64,000 nt of DNA from Bhargavaea ginsengi (GCF_900109165.1 NZ_FNZF01000002.1:248001-312000), one strand, 5' to 3'. Positions 10,812-19,065 are shown, counted from the first letter of the stretch. Translations and numbers: made by a program. Notes: a model not told the origin generated them from the letters alone.

Positions 10812-11393
10812 TTACTCGTTTACTTTAACCATTGAAGGACGCAGAATCCGGTCCTTCAGCATATACCCTTTTTGCAGTTCTTCCAAAATGGTATTGGACG
10901 GCTTGGAGTCGTCCTGGCCCTGCATGACGGCATGGTGGAAGTTCGGATCGAACTCCTTGCCTTCCGTCTCGATCTCTTCCAGCCCTTCCTTCTCCAGAGC
11001 GGAGCGGAATGACCGGGAGATCATCTCCATGCCCTTCTTAAGCGCGATGGCGTCTTCAGACGTCACCTCAGCATCGAATGCACGGCCGAAGTTGTCCAGT
11101 ACAGGCAAAAGCTCAACCATGAGTTTTTGTGACCGGTACTTTTCGGAAGCTTGCATTTCGGCTGCAGAACGGCGTTTGAAATTCTCGAAATCCGAAAGAA
11201 GGCGAAGATATTTGTCTTCTTTCTGTTCCAGTTCCTTTTCAAGCTCTGCAATCCGATCCGCTTCTGTTTCAACGGCCTCTTCTGCGTGGGCTTCAGGAGC
11301 GGAAGTGCTTGCTTCTTCTGACAGGTTGTCGCCTTCCACTGCCGCCGTCTTGACGGTTTCTTCATTCATCTCTTTGTTTTCATCGATGGCCAC
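10812..11393 (-). CDS. grpE: Nucleotide exchange factor GrpE
   Basis: A 193-residue DnaK nucleotide-exchange factor. It has an acidic disordered N-terminus (residues 1-45), a long coiled coil (ADRIAELEKELEQKEDKYLRLLSDF region) and the C-terminal beta-wing with the conserved end GYMLKDRILRPSMVKVNE. The GTG at 11393 is chosen because GGAGGAG lies 8 bases upstream; an ATG eight codons further in is a weaker alternative. It lies between hrcA and dnaK and is co-regulated by HrcA. Confidence 0.96.
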   Translation of the reverse strand: MAIDENKEMNEETVKTAAVEGDNLSEEASTSAPEAHAEEAVETEADRIAELEKELEQKEDKYLRLLSDFENFKRRSAAEMQASEKYRSQKLMVELLPVLDNFGRAFDAEVTSEDAIALKKGMEMISRSFRSALEKEGLEEIETEGKEFDPNFHHAVMQGQDDSKPSNTILEELQKGYMLKDRILRPSMVKVNE

Positions 11394-11499
11394 GAAAGAA
11401 TCTCCTCCAAACACTCAAACTAGACATTCTAAATAATTTTCATGTCAGAATGGAGAATCTCGAAAAACAAGATCCCCAAACTGATCGATCGGACAGACA

Positions 11500-12525
11500 T
11501 CATTTCAGATGACGGCCCAATTCGCGGGAGAGGCCGCGGCTCATGTAATCGAGCACTGACACAACACGCGCGTAGTCCATCCTCGTCGGACCGACAATGG
11601 CGATTGCGCCCTTTCTGCCCTCGCCCGCTGTATAAGAAGCAGTGATGACACTGCAGTCTTCCATGGCCAGATGGCCGTTTTCCGACCCGATCCTGATATG
11701 GATCCCGTCACCCCCGAAATCGAACAGCAGCGCAGCAAGCGGTTCATCTTCCATGTAATGCATGACCTGACGCGCTTTCTCCGGATCATTGAACTCAGGC
11801 TGTGTGAGCATGTTCATCCGGCCGCCAAAAAATAGCCGCTCTTCATTGGTCGCGTTGAGTGACTCACGGAACGATCTGAACATGTCTCCGTACCGGCCGA
11901 CATGACGCCGGAAAATGCCCGAAATCTCGGTTTCCATTTTCCTGTCGATCTCGTGGAGAGGCACCCCCACAAGATGCTCATTAAGGATGTTCACCATCCG
12001 TTCAATGTCCGACGGGTGGATATCTTCCGGAATATGGAAATTCCGGTGCTCAACATGGCCGCCGTCGGTGACGATGATCGCAACTGCATAATCATCCGAA
12101 AGCGGAATGATCTGGAACCGCCTTACCGTGTGCTGCCCCACGTCCGGCCCGAGCAGAATCGAAGTGTAACTGGTCAGCTCGGATAAGATGTCCGCAGTTT
12201 TCCGGATAATCAGTTCCGTCTCAAGCAGCCGATCGTCGAAAATGGAACGGATCCTTTCAAGATCCGTCCTCTCCAGACTCCTGGTCCGGAGAAGATGATC
12301 AACATAAAACCGGTAACCCTTCTCGGACGGCACCCGTCCGGAGGAAGTGTGGGTCTTTTCGAGAAGCCCCATTTCTTCAAGATCGGCCATGTCATTACGG
12401 ATGGTCGCCGCGCTGAACGGTACGGTTTCGAGTTTGGATAATTGGCGCGATCCGACAGGCTGGGCCGACCGGATGAACCCGTCGACGATCGCTTGCAAAA
12501 TATGCAATTGACGCTCTGTCAGCAT
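11500..12525 (-). CDS. hrcA: Heat-inducible transcription repressor HrcA
   Basis: A 341-residue repressor with an N-terminal winged helix-turn-helix (MLTERQLHILQAIVDGFIRS, then GSRQLSKLETVPFSAATIRN) and C-terminal GAF-like dimerisation and inserted domains. It binds the CIRCE operator 15 bases upstream of its own gene and represses the chaperone operon; GroEL keeps it active. AGAGGTGAT lies 4 bases before the ATG at 12525. Longer frames upstream run through the operator and are rejected. Confidence 0.98.
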   Translation of the reverse strand: MLTERQLHILQAIVDGFIRSAQPVGSRQLSKLETVPFSAATIRNDMADLEEMGLLEKTHTSSGRVPSEKGYRFYVDHLLRTRSLERTDLERIRSIFDDRLLETELIIRKTADILSELTSYTSILLGPDVGQHTVRRFQIIPLSDDYAVAIIVTDGGHVEHRNFHIPEDIHPSDIERMVNILNEHLVGVPLHEIDRKMETEISGIFRRHVGRYGDMFRSFRESLNATNEERLFFGGRMNMLTQPEFNDPEKARQVMHYMEDEPLAALLFDFGGDGIHIRIGSENGHLAMEDCSVITASYTAGEGRKGAIAIVGPTRMDYARVVSVLDYMSRGLSRELGRHLK

Positions 12526-12539
12526 GATCATCACCTCTG

Positions 12540-12566
12540 TTAGCACTCCTTTATATCGAGTGCTAA
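12540..12566. promoter_or_regulatory. CIRCE operator
   Basis: A perfect inverted repeat TTAGCACTC-N9-GAGTGCTAA, exactly the HrcA-binding consensus, lies between the hrcA promoter and its start codon, in the transcribed leader. Confidence 0.98.
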
Positions 12567-12577
12567 TATCTATACCC

Positions 12578-12606
12578 AATTTATCAAAACCCGATGCGCC
12601 CGTCAA
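12578..12606 (-). promoter_or_regulatory. Sigma-A promoter of the hrcA operon
   Basis: On the minus strand TTGACG (12606-12601), 17 bases and TAAATT (12583-12578). The expected start point, near 12571, lies just upstream of CIRCE, so HrcA would block initiation or early elongation. Confidence 0.7.
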
Positions 12607-12618
12607 ACAAACTGCGCA

Positions 12619-13758
12619 TCATCCGAGAAACTTCTGAAACACTTCATTTCCAAGAAAAACTCCCTTTTGGGTGAGCCGTACGGCTTCATGGTCCTCTGCG
12701 ATTAGCCCCTGCTCCGTCAGGTCACGGATTTCAGTGCCATAGACCTCGTCCAGCGGTTTGCCGAACCGGCGGCTGAAATCATCGTAGCGGACACCGGCCG
12801 TCATCCGGAGACCGAGGAACATCTCTTCTTCCATTTCTTCTTCTAGGGTCACGGTGTGATCCTCGAACACAGGCCGGCGCCCTTCGTTGACCGCATTCAT
12901 GTATTTCTTGAGTGGTCCATGGTTGGAGTATCGGATGCCGTTGGCATAACCATGCGCACCTGCCCCTGCACCCGCGTACGAGCGGTTTTGCCAATAGAGC
13001 TTATTGTGGACTGATTCAAAGCCCTCAATGGCGAAGTTGCTGATTTCATACTGCCTGAGTCCGGTATCCGCCATCCGTTCGATCAGACGGGAGAACATCT
13101 TCGCCTCCGTGTCCTCTCCAGGAAGCGGAAGCAGATCCTTGTTCATGAGGTTATAAAAGATCGTCTTAGGCTCTACGATCAGAGAGTAGGCGGAGTAATG
13201 CGGCAGGCCGAGTGCAAGTGCACGGTCAAGTGTATCTTCCCACTGCTCCATCGTCTGTCCGGGCAGACCGTACATGAGATCAATGCTGATGTTCTCAAAC
13301 CCTTCATCCCGGGCTTGCCGGACGACCCGTTCGGCATCCCCGGGACTGTGCGTCCGCCCGAGCCGCTCCAGAAGTCCAGCGTCAAATGACTGGACACCGA
13401 TGCTGAGCCTTCTGACCCCGTTCTCCCTGAGTATGACGAGCTTGTCCGGTGTCAGTTCGTCCGGGTTCGCTTCAGTGGAAAATTCAATCAGGCGCTCCGT
13501 GGGTACAGCTCTTCGGATATGGGCGAACAGTTTTTCGAGCTGTCTGTTGTCGAGCGCGGTAGGCGTCCCTCCACCGATAAATATCGTGAGCGGTCCTTCC
13601 GCGCCGAACATACCTTCCTCGCGCATCATCATCAGCTCTTCCCCAAGACAGTCGATGTATTCGTCCACCGGCTGGTTTTTAAAGAATACCTTGTTGAAAT
13701 CGCAATAGAAGCAAATCTGGTGGCAGAAAGGGATATGGATATAGAGTCCGTCTGTCAT
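12619..13758 (-). CDS. hemW: HemW, HemN-like radical-SAM heme chaperone
   Basis: A 379-residue radical-SAM protein with the cluster motif FCHQICFYCDF at residues 10-20, the GGGTPT nucleotide-binding strand, and the HemN C-terminal domain. It lacks the long N-terminal region of true coproporphyrinogen dehydrogenases, so HemW (heme-binding, heme delivery to membrane enzymes) is the better name than hemN. The start MTDGLYIHIPFC at 13758 is preceded by AGAAGGAAATACAAC. Its place between lepA and hrcA is conserved in Bacillales. Confidence 0.93.
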   Translation of the reverse strand: MTDGLYIHIPFCHQICFYCDFNKVFFKNQPVDEYIDCLGEELMMMREEGMFGAEGPLTIFIGGGTPTALDNRQLEKLFAHIRRAVPTERLIEFSTEANPDELTPDKLVILRENGVRRLSIGVQSFDAGLLERLGRTHSPGDAERVVRQARDEGFENISIDLMYGLPGQTMEQWEDTLDRALALGLPHYSAYSLIVEPKTIFYNLMNKDLLPLPGEDTEAKMFSRLIERMADTGLRQYEISNFAIEGFESVHNKLYWQNRSYAGAGAGAHGYANGIRYSNHGPLKKYMNAVNEGRRPVFEDHTVTLEEEMEEEMFLGLRMTAGVRYDDFSRRFGKPLDEVYGTEIRDLTEQGLIAEDHEAVRLTQKGVFLGNEVFQKFLG

Positions 13759-13782
13759 GTTGTATTTCCTTCTTTCATGCGA

Positions 13783-13810
13783 AAAAAGGAGGCAGGTCCG
13801 CCTCCTTTTT
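13783..13810 (-). terminator. Terminator between lepA and hemW
   Basis: AAAAAGGAGGC pairs perfectly with GCCTCCTTTTT around a 6-base loop, just after the lepA stop, with T6 on the minus strand. Confidence 0.85.
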
Positions 13811-13816
13811 CCGGTG

Positions 13817-15646
13817 TTAGGATTTATCCTCGTCCATGCTGAGGACGGCCATGAAGGCTTCCTGCGGCACTTCAACGGAACCGACCTGCTTCATGCGTTT
13901 TTTACCGGCTTTCTGCTTCTCGAGAAGCTTTCGCTTCCTGGAGATGTCTCCGCCGTAACATTTGGCAAGAACGTTTTTGCCCATGGACTTGATCGTGGAG
14001 CGGGCAACGATCTTATTTCCGATCGCAGCCTGTACAGGCACCTCGAACTGCTGCCTTGGGATAAGCTCCTTCAGCTTCTCTACAATCGCCTTGCCCCGTT
14101 CATAGGCAAAGTCCCTGTGGACGATAAAGCTGAGCGCATCTACTTTTTCGGCGTTGAGGAGAATATCCATCTTCACCAGTTTGCTTGTCCGGTAGCCGAT
14201 CAGCTCATAGTCGAACGATGCATATCCTTTAGTATGGGACTTTAGCTGGTCGAAAAAGTCATAAACGATTTCGGACAGCGGGATTTCGTAAAGGATGTTC
14301 ACCCGTACCGAGTCCAGGTAATCCATCGTCAGGAAGTGACCCCGCTTGCGCTGGCAGAGCTCCATGACGGCTCCGACATAATCGTTCGGCACCATGATGG
14401 ATGCCTTGACATACGGTTCCTGCACATCTTCAATTTTTTGCGGGTCAGGCATCAGGGATGGGTTGTCCACTTTCAGGACATCCCCGTCTGTCATGATGAC
14501 ATCATAGATAACGCTCGGCGCCGTCGTGATGAGGTCGATATTGAACTCCCGCTCGATCCGCTCCTGGATGATTTCCATATGGAGCAGGCCAAGGAATCCG
14601 CAGCGGAAACCAAAGCCGAGCGCCTGGGAGGTTTCCGCTTCATAAGTCAGCGCAGAGTCGTTGAGCTCGAGTTTCTCAAGCGCCTCGCGGAGATCGTTGT
14701 ACTTCGCCGTATCGATCGGATACAGACCGCAGAACACCATCGGGTTGAGTTTCCGGTACCCCGGCAACTGTTCCGAAGCGGGATTGGCTGCACTAGTGAT
14801 CGTGTCCCCGACATGTGTGTCCGCGACGTTTTTGATGGAAGCCGTCAGGTAACCGACGTCGCCGACCGTCAGTTCGTCCCGATGGGTCGCTTTCGGCGTG
14901 AACACACCTGTCTCGACTACTTCGAATTCTTTGCCCGTTGCCATCATCCGGATTTTGTCACCGGGACGCACGGACCCTTCGACGACCCTGATGTAGGTGA
15001 CGACACCGCGGTACTGATCGTAAAGCGAGTCGAAGATCAGCGCTTTTAGCGGAGCCTCGGGATCGCCGGTCGGTGCCGGCACTTTTTCGATGATCTGTTC
15101 CAGGATCTCTTCAATCCCGATCCCGGCCTTTGCGGATGCATGCACCGCCTCGGATGCATCGAGTCCGATCACATCTTCGATCTCCTGTTTAACACGCTCG
15201 GGATCTGCCGCCGGGAGGTCAATCTTGTTGACCACCGGCAGGATCTCCAGGTCATTGTCCAGTGCCAGATAGACGTTGGCCAGCGTCTGGGCTTCAATGC
15301 CCTGAGCCGCGTCCACGACCAAAATCGCCCCTTCACAGGCGGCGAGGCTCCGGGAGACTTCATAGGTGAAGTCGACGTGCCCAGGTGTATCAATCAGGTG
15401 GAGGATGTATTCCTCTCCGTCCTTCGCCGTATACGTAAGCTGAACGGCATTTAATTTAATGGTGATTCCTCTCTCACGCTCGAGGTCCATCGAGTCGAGG
15501 AGCTGGTTTTTCATCTCCCGTGAGGTAAGGGTTTCGGTTTTTTCCAGTATCCGGTCGGCGAGCGTGGATTTCCCGTGATCAATGTGTGCAATGATCGAGA
15601 AATTCCGGATGCGCTCCCGACGTGCAAGTCGTTCTTCGCGGTTCAT
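13817..15646 (-). CDS. lepA: Elongation factor 4 (LepA)
   Basis: A 609-residue translational GTPase. The G domain has [14 protein letters not shown] (G1), RGITIK (G2), DTPGHVDF (G3) and NKIDLP (G4), followed by EF-G-like domains and the LepA-specific C-terminal domain with basic tail ([20 protein letters not shown] and [15 protein letters not shown]). It acts on stalled or misassembled ribosomes. The ATG at 15646 follows GAGGAGTGGACAGC. It has its own sigma-A promoter. Confidence 0.98.
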   Translation of the reverse strand: MNREERLARRERIRNFSIIAHIDHGKSTLADRILEKTETLTSREMKNQLLDSMDLERERGITIKLNAVQLTYTAKDGEEYILHLIDTPGHVDFTYEVSRSLAACEGAILVVDAAQGIEAQTLANVYLALDNDLEILPVVNKIDLPAADPERVKQEIEDVIGLDASEAVHASAKAGIGIEEILEQIIEKVPAPTGDPEAPLKALIFDSLYDQYRGVVTYIRVVEGSVRPGDKIRMMATGKEFEVVETGVFTPKATHRDELTVGDVGYLTASIKNVADTHVGDTITSAANPASEQLPGYRKLNPMVFCGLYPIDTAKYNDLREALEKLELNDSALTYEAETSQALGFGFRCGFLGLLHMEIIQERIEREFNIDLITTAPSVIYDVIMTDGDVLKVDNPSLMPDPQKIEDVQEPYVKASIMVPNDYVGAVMELCQRKRGHFLTMDYLDSVRVNILYEIPLSEIVYDFFDQLKSHTKGYASFDYELIGYRTSKLVKMDILLNAEKVDALSFIVHRDFAYERGKAIVEKLKELIPRQQFEVPVQAAIGNKIVARSTIKSMGKNVLAKCYGGDISRKRKLLEKQKAGKKRMKQVGSVEVPQEAFMAVLSMDEDKS

Positions 15647-15675
15647 GCTGTCCACTCCTCTGTAAACTAGTATGA

Positions 15676-15704
15676 ATTATAACAGTGGACAAAACATGAT
15701 TCAA
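15676..15704 (-). promoter_or_regulatory. Sigma-A promoter of lepA
   Basis: Minus strand: TTGAAT (15704-15699), 17-base spacer, TATAAT (15681-15676), about 30 bases before the lepA ATG. Confidence 0.75.
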
Positions 15705-15733
15705 TCCGGGGCCGGCCAGGAGCCCAATGTTTT

Positions 15734-16552
15734 TCAGCCGCCGGCCAGAACTTCGGCCGATGCCTTTGCGACAATGGCCGCTGTACGGTTCAGCTCTTCT
15801 TCCGTATTTTCCGTCCCGCCCATCTCGACCAACAGCACATTCGGACCCAGGTCCTGGTTGTAAATCCCATCCACGCCGTGGCCGCTCTTCCGGAAGATTC
15901 CTTTGGAAATGCCCGGAACGAGCTCGTTCATCCTTGCCGAGATGCGCTCGGCCAGCTGGCGATTGGCTTCGTGTCCCCTGTGATCTTCCCCGATCACGAA
16001 ATAGACTTTCGCGTAAGGGCCGTCGGCATGTTCAAGCGTCGTTCTGTTTCGTCCCAGTGAGTCACGGTGAACATCCAGGACAAGTGAGTACGCGTCCGCC
16101 TGGATCTGCTTCTGGACATGTGGCCTGATGGCTTTGTAAGCCCTGCTGTGCGGGACACCGTTTTTGCTCATCTGGCCGGCATTGTCATAGTCCAGGACAT
16201 CGAGTGTGATGCCGTTCATCGCGAAGTGGGAGGAAAACGCCTCCCCGAGATTCATGATGTTTTCCTTGCTATGGGAGACGGCTGCCTTGCCTTCCTTCGC
16301 GCGCAAAATCGGAGCGAAGGCTTCATGGGAATGCGTAAAATACATGAGCGCCCGACCGTTTTCGCCGGGCTCCGTCGCCTCCCCGCCGTCCTCCACCTCA
16401 AAGTCGAACAGGTTGGCAGCGTATACCAGCCGGCCTGATTCCGGAGCAGCCTCGCTCACATCCTGCTGAAGGCCGGGGATTTTCACTGTAATGAACGGCA
16501 TCAGGAAAAGGAAAAGGATCAGCCATGTATAGAACTGCCACTTTTTCTTCAT
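15734..16552 (-). CDS. spoIIP: Stage II sporulation protein P, short form
   Basis: A 272-residue secreted/membrane-anchored peptidoglycan hydrolase (amidase and endopeptidase) that with SpoIID and SpoIIM drives engulfment. One N-terminal membrane helix (residues 6-25) is followed directly by the SpoIIP catalytic fold: FTHSHEAF, VLDVHRDSLGRN and LLVEMGGTENTEEELNR hold the expected His and Glu ligands. B. subtilis SpoIIP is about 400 residues; this one lacks most of the region between the membrane helix and the hydrolase domain. The ATG at 16552 is used; its binding site lies in a hairpin that also contains the gpr stop. Confidence 0.93.
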   Translation of the reverse strand: MKKKWQFYTWLILFLFLMPFITVKIPGLQQDVSEAAPESGRLVYAANLFDFEVEDGGEATEPGENGRALMYFTHSHEAFAPILRAKEGKAAVSHSKENIMNLGEAFSSHFAMNGITLDVLDYDNAGQMSKNGVPHSRAYKAIRPHVQKQIQADAYSLVLDVHRDSLGRNRTTLEHADGPYAKVYFVIGEDHRGHEANRQLAERISARMNELVPGISKGIFRKSGHGVDGIYNQDLGPNVLLVEMGGTENTEEELNRTAAIVAKASAEVLAGG

Positions 16553-16553
16553 C

Positions 16554-16587
16554 AAAAAATCCCCCCTCCCGCACTATATGGCGGGAG
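16554..16587 (-). terminator. Hairpin joining gpr stop and spoIIP ribosome binding site
   Basis: Minus strand: CTCCCGC pairs with GCGGGAG; the loop contains the gpr stop codon TAG, and the stem is followed by GGGGGATTTTTTG and the spoIIP ATG. It looks like an intrinsic terminator whose trailing G-run is the spoIIP binding site, the same layout as at yqfC. Confidence 0.65.
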
Positions 16588-17629
16588 CTGGGGATTCAGA
16601 ACCTGGAGCGGATGGTGACAGCCACTTCACCACACCCGATGAAACCAATGTGGCGTACTGAAGGATCCACGTATCGGTCTCTTTCGGCGTGACGAACATG
16701 CTCTGCTCATCTGACGCCAGCACTTCCTCGAACAATTGCTGTTTGTCTTCCTTGGACCACTGTGACCATTCGCCGAAGATCGGCTTCAGAACTGTTTTGT
16801 CCGTCTCTTTTGTTTTGTCGTGTAGCCATGGCGTGACAGCGAGCGCGGATGATGGAGCGTTCTTTTCTTCAATCTTTGAAGCAATATAGTTGAACACGGA
16901 TTCGATCGCGTCGGATACCATGACCGGGCCATCCACGACTGTAGGCACTCCAATCGCCGTCACGGGGATGCCGAGCACTTCCTTCGAAATCTCTTTCCGT
17001 TCGTTCCCGACGCCCGATCCGGGGTGGATGCCGGTGTCGGTCAACTGGATCGTCCTGCAGAGACGCGTGCTGTCCCTTGCCGCAAGCGCGTCGATCACAA
17101 TGATCAGGTCGGGCCTGATCTTGTCTGCCAGCGCATGGACAAAATCACTCGTCTCAAAACCGGTCTGTCCGGTCACCCCCGCCGCATAGGCGATGAGGCC
17201 TGGGTCCTCCGAATAAAATGCCGGGACTGCCTCCTGTAGACGGTCGATTGCATAAGGCCCGACAGCATCCGGTGTAACCGAGCGGTTGCCGAGACCCACA
17301 ACAAGCACTTTCGGATCGTCCGACAGTCCGAGCGGCTCATGCATTTCCCTAAGCTTGTCGGCAAGCAGTTCTTCAAGTTCCACAAAACCCTCGGAATCAT
17401 CTGCCGTCAGGCCCGGTGCGGTCAGGGTGATATAAGTACCCGATTTTCTTCCGATTTTCTCTGCACCCGTTTCATCCACCCTGATTTCGGTCACGATAAA
17501 ACGGCCTTTCCGCTTTTCCCGGAAGTCGATTCCGCTTGATTCCTTCAGCTTTTCTTTATCCTTTTCGGTCCGGTGTCTGACCATTTCTTCTGTTTCGTCT
17601 AGCAGATCTGTTCTGCCGAATTGCATCAT
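16574..17629 (-). CDS. gpr: Germination protease GPR
   Basis: A 351-residue aspartic-type endopeptidase made in the forespore as an inactive zymogen and autoprocessed; on germination it degrades small acid-soluble spore proteins. Recognised by the N-terminal propeptide (MMQFGRTDLLDETEEMV), the block VLVVGLGNRSVTPDAVGPYA and IVIDALAARDSTRLCRTIQL, and GIHPGSGVGNERKEIS. The ATG at 17629 follows GGAGGTGAGTGAC. It sits upstream of spoIIP and divergent from rpsT, as in B. subtilis. Confidence 0.97.
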   Translation of the reverse strand: MMQFGRTDLLDETEEMVRHRTEKDKEKLKESSGIDFREKRKGRFIVTEIRVDETGAEKIGRKSGTYITLTAPGLTADDSEGFVELEELLADKLREMHEPLGLSDDPKVLVVGLGNRSVTPDAVGPYAIDRLQEAVPAFYSEDPGLIAYAAGVTGQTGFETSDFVHALADKIRPDLIIVIDALAARDSTRLCRTIQLTDTGIHPGSGVGNERKEISKEVLGIPVTAIGVPTVVDGPVMVSDAIESVFNYIASKIEEKNAPSSALAVTPWLHDKTKETDKTVLKPIFGEWSQWSKEDKQQLFEEVLASDEQSMFVTPKETDTWILQYATLVSSGVVKWLSPSAPGSESPAPAI

Positions 17630-17646
17630 GTCACTCACCTCCAGAT

Positions 17647-17676
17647 CAGTATGCCCGGGTGTCAAGGGAATATTCT
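17647..17676 (-). promoter_or_regulatory. Sigma-F/sigma-G-type promoter of gpr
   Basis: Minus strand: AGAATA (17676-17671), 17 bases, CATACTG (17653-17647), matching forespore sigma consensus (about TGAATA and CATACTA). It lies 17 bases before the gpr ATG. gpr is a known forespore gene. Confidence 0.7.
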
Positions 17677-17689
17677 TTGCGTTTCATGA

Positions 17690-17718
17690 TTGCAATCAAC
17701 GTGTGGTTTTGATAAAAT
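17690..17718 (+). promoter_or_regulatory. Sigma-A promoter of rpsT
   Basis: TTGCAA (17690-17695), 17 bases, TAAAAT (17713-17718). It points towards rpsT and leaves a leader of about 65 bases. Confidence 0.65.
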
Positions 17719-17738
17719 GTTGTCTGTTGCATAAAGGC

Positions 17739-17757
17739 AGGCCTTGCAAGAAGGCCT
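17739..17757 (+). promoter_or_regulatory. Small hairpin in the rpsT leader
   Basis: AGGCC TTGCAAGAA GGCCT forms a 5-bp stem in the 5' leader, 20 bases before the binding site. It could belong to a bS20 autoregulatory leader, but the stem is short and could be incidental. Confidence 0.3.
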
Positions 17758-17791
17758 CTTCATGATCCGACCTTGAATGGAGGTGAATCCA

Positions 17792-18043
17792 TTGGCAAAC
17801 AGCAAACAAGCGATTAAACGAATCCGCCAGAACGAAGCTGTCAGCGCTCAAAACACAACGCAGAAATCTGCAATGCGTACAGCGATGAAAAAAGCAGAAG
17901 CGGCGATTGCCAACAACGACGAGAACGCACAAGAGCTTCTGAAAGATGCGATCCAAAAACTCGACAAAGCGGCTAACAAAGGGCTGATCCACAAGAACAC
18001 AGTTGCCCGTCAAAAATCCCGCCTTACGAAAAAAGCCCAGTAA
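17792..18043 (+). CDS. rpsT: Ribosomal protein bS20
   Basis: An 83-residue basic helical protein of the small subunit. From the TTG at 17792 it reads (M)ANSKQAIKRIRQNEAVSAQN and contains the family block KSAMRTAMKKAE. GGAGGTG lies 6 bases before the TTG; an in-frame ATG at 17777 overlaps that site and would add five residues not seen in relatives. A TTG start is also used for bS20 in other bacteria and can allow autogenous control. Confidence 0.96.
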   Translation: MANSKQAIKRIRQNEAVSAQNTTQKSAMRTAMKKAEAAIANNDENAQELLKDAIQKLDKAANKGLIHKNTVARQKSRLTKKAQ

Positions 18044-18062
18044 TCTATACTCGGCTTTCCTA

Positions 18063-18100
18063 CCGTCCTCCATCCGGCTTCCGGATGCGGGCGGTTTTTT
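18063..18100 (+). terminator. Terminator of rpsT
   Basis: CCGTCCTCCATCCGG and CCGGATGCGGGCGG form a strong stem with a 3-base loop followed by six Ts. Confidence 0.9.
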
Positions 18101-18112
18101 CATGGACGGAAA

Positions 18113-18258
18113 GAACAAAAGCGCAAGCGCCCGTTTAGCAACGTACAAACTGGAACCCTCCGCAATGAGATAAAGGAAACACGGTGAGGAACGAACCGAT
18201 GTTGACTTATCGTAGTGGAGAAGAGTGAAGTTTGCCAGTTGCTGGGCGCTGGAGCTGG
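18113..18258. repeat. 146-bp imperfect palindromic repeat, copy 1
   Basis: A non-coding unit whose two ends are complementary over most of its length: AGCGCCC, AGCAAC, CAAACT and GATAA in the left half each recur, in the same order, in the reverse complement of the right half. It would fold into one long hairpin as RNA or single-stranded DNA. Copy 2 follows after 3 bases with only four mismatches. From memory, similar units are common between genes in Bacillales and are often mis-annotated as short proteins. Confidence 0.85.
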
Positions 18259-18261
18259 ACG

Positions 18262-18407
18262 GAACAAAAGCGCAAGCGCCCGCTTAGCAACGTACAAACT
18301 GGAGCCCTCCGCAATGAGATAAAGGAAACACGGCGAGGAACGAACCGATGTTGACTTATCGTAGTGGAGAAGGGTGAAGTTTGCCAGTTGCTGGGCGCTG
18401 GAGCTGG
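18262..18407. repeat. 146-bp imperfect palindromic repeat, copy 2
   Basis: Second tandem copy, 149 bases downstream of the first. Differences from copy 1 are single bases (CGTTT/CGCTT, GGAACC/GGAGCC, CGGTG/CGGCG, GAAGAG/GAAGGG). The near identity shows recent duplication or gene conversion. Confidence 0.85.
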
Positions 18408-18470
18408 CCGGGGAAGTCATGTGAATAGCCATTATCCACAGAGTGACGTTTTATAATTTCCTAAGCAATC

Positions 18471-18509
18471 AAAAAAGCCGGTACCCCCGTAAGGAGTTCC
18501 GGCTTTTTT
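18471..18509 (-). terminator. Terminator abutting the hypothetical gene
   Basis: AAAAAAGCCGG pairs with CCGGCTTTTTT over a 17-base loop, directly touching the stop codon of the gene at 18510; T-runs on both strands make it bidirectional. Confidence 0.8.
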
Positions 18510-18845
18510 TCATTGCACTTGTGAGATTGGCATCGAACGCTTTTCTGCAGGTCTGAGGTAACGCCAGTATACGATTTTGTCGGACTCGTCATAGCACACC
18601 GCGATGGTCGCATGAACGAATTTTTTGGAGAATATTCCCCTGAATCCGACCGGCCGGTACTGCCAGCGGTCCATTTCTTCTTCCCATTTCTCGTATTCAT
18701 AGATTGGAAGCATGCCTGCCACCCGTTTTTTCAGGCCGACTTTTTTCTTCCTGTTCATCAGGATGGCTGTTGTTTCCGACCCGACCTTGATGACCGCGCA
18801 TTTGTACTCTTTCCTGAGCAAGCCGTGGATTTCATCATCCATCAT
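18510..18845 (-). CDS. Hypothetical small protein
   Basis: I do not recognise this family. The protein has 111 residues, is basic and soluble, with many aromatic residues in the second half (WQYRPVGFRGIF, VYWRYLRP). The start at 18845 is strongly supported: GAGGTGATCC, an unusually long match to the 3' end of 16S rRNA, lies 3 bases before the ATGATG. A longer frame begins at 18917 without a binding site. A well-formed promoter (18953-18981) and a terminator flank it, so it is an independent gene. It lies between the palindromic repeats and holA, where B. subtilis has no equivalent known to me. Confidence 0.7.
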   Translation of the reverse strand: MMDDEIHGLLRKEYKCAVIKVGSETTAILMNRKKKVGLKKRVAGMLPIYEYEKWEEEMDRWQYRPVGFRGIFSKKFVHATIAVCYDESDKIVYWRYLRPAEKRSMPISQVQ

Positions 18846-18952
18846 TTGGATCACCTCATGGGAAGTTGTGGGTGTTGCTAAGGCATTGGCTTGTGGCGTT
18901 AACGCTAATTGATTCACATGACTCAGGACGCGGTTGACCTTAATTACCCCGT

Positions 18953-18981
18953 ACTATACCCCCTTTCACAATAAGGAGCAA
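18953..18981 (-). promoter_or_regulatory. Sigma-A promoter of the hypothetical gene
   Basis: Minus strand: TTGCTC (18981-18976), 17 bases, TATAGT (18958-18953). The transcript would have a leader of about 100 bases before the chosen start. Confidence 0.6.
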
Positions 18982-19065
18982 CCCTTTAAAATAATCTTTT
19001 TATTCAAAGTGAAAGCCGTCCGGAAAACCGCTGAAAAAGCCTTACTTCGGCCGTGCCGGGAAAAT

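Noticed and set aside
18100-18432. A 110-codon minus-strand frame with an internal sequence repeat
   Set aside because: It is simply the translation of the two tandem palindromic DNA repeats; the protein repeat reflects the DNA repeat.
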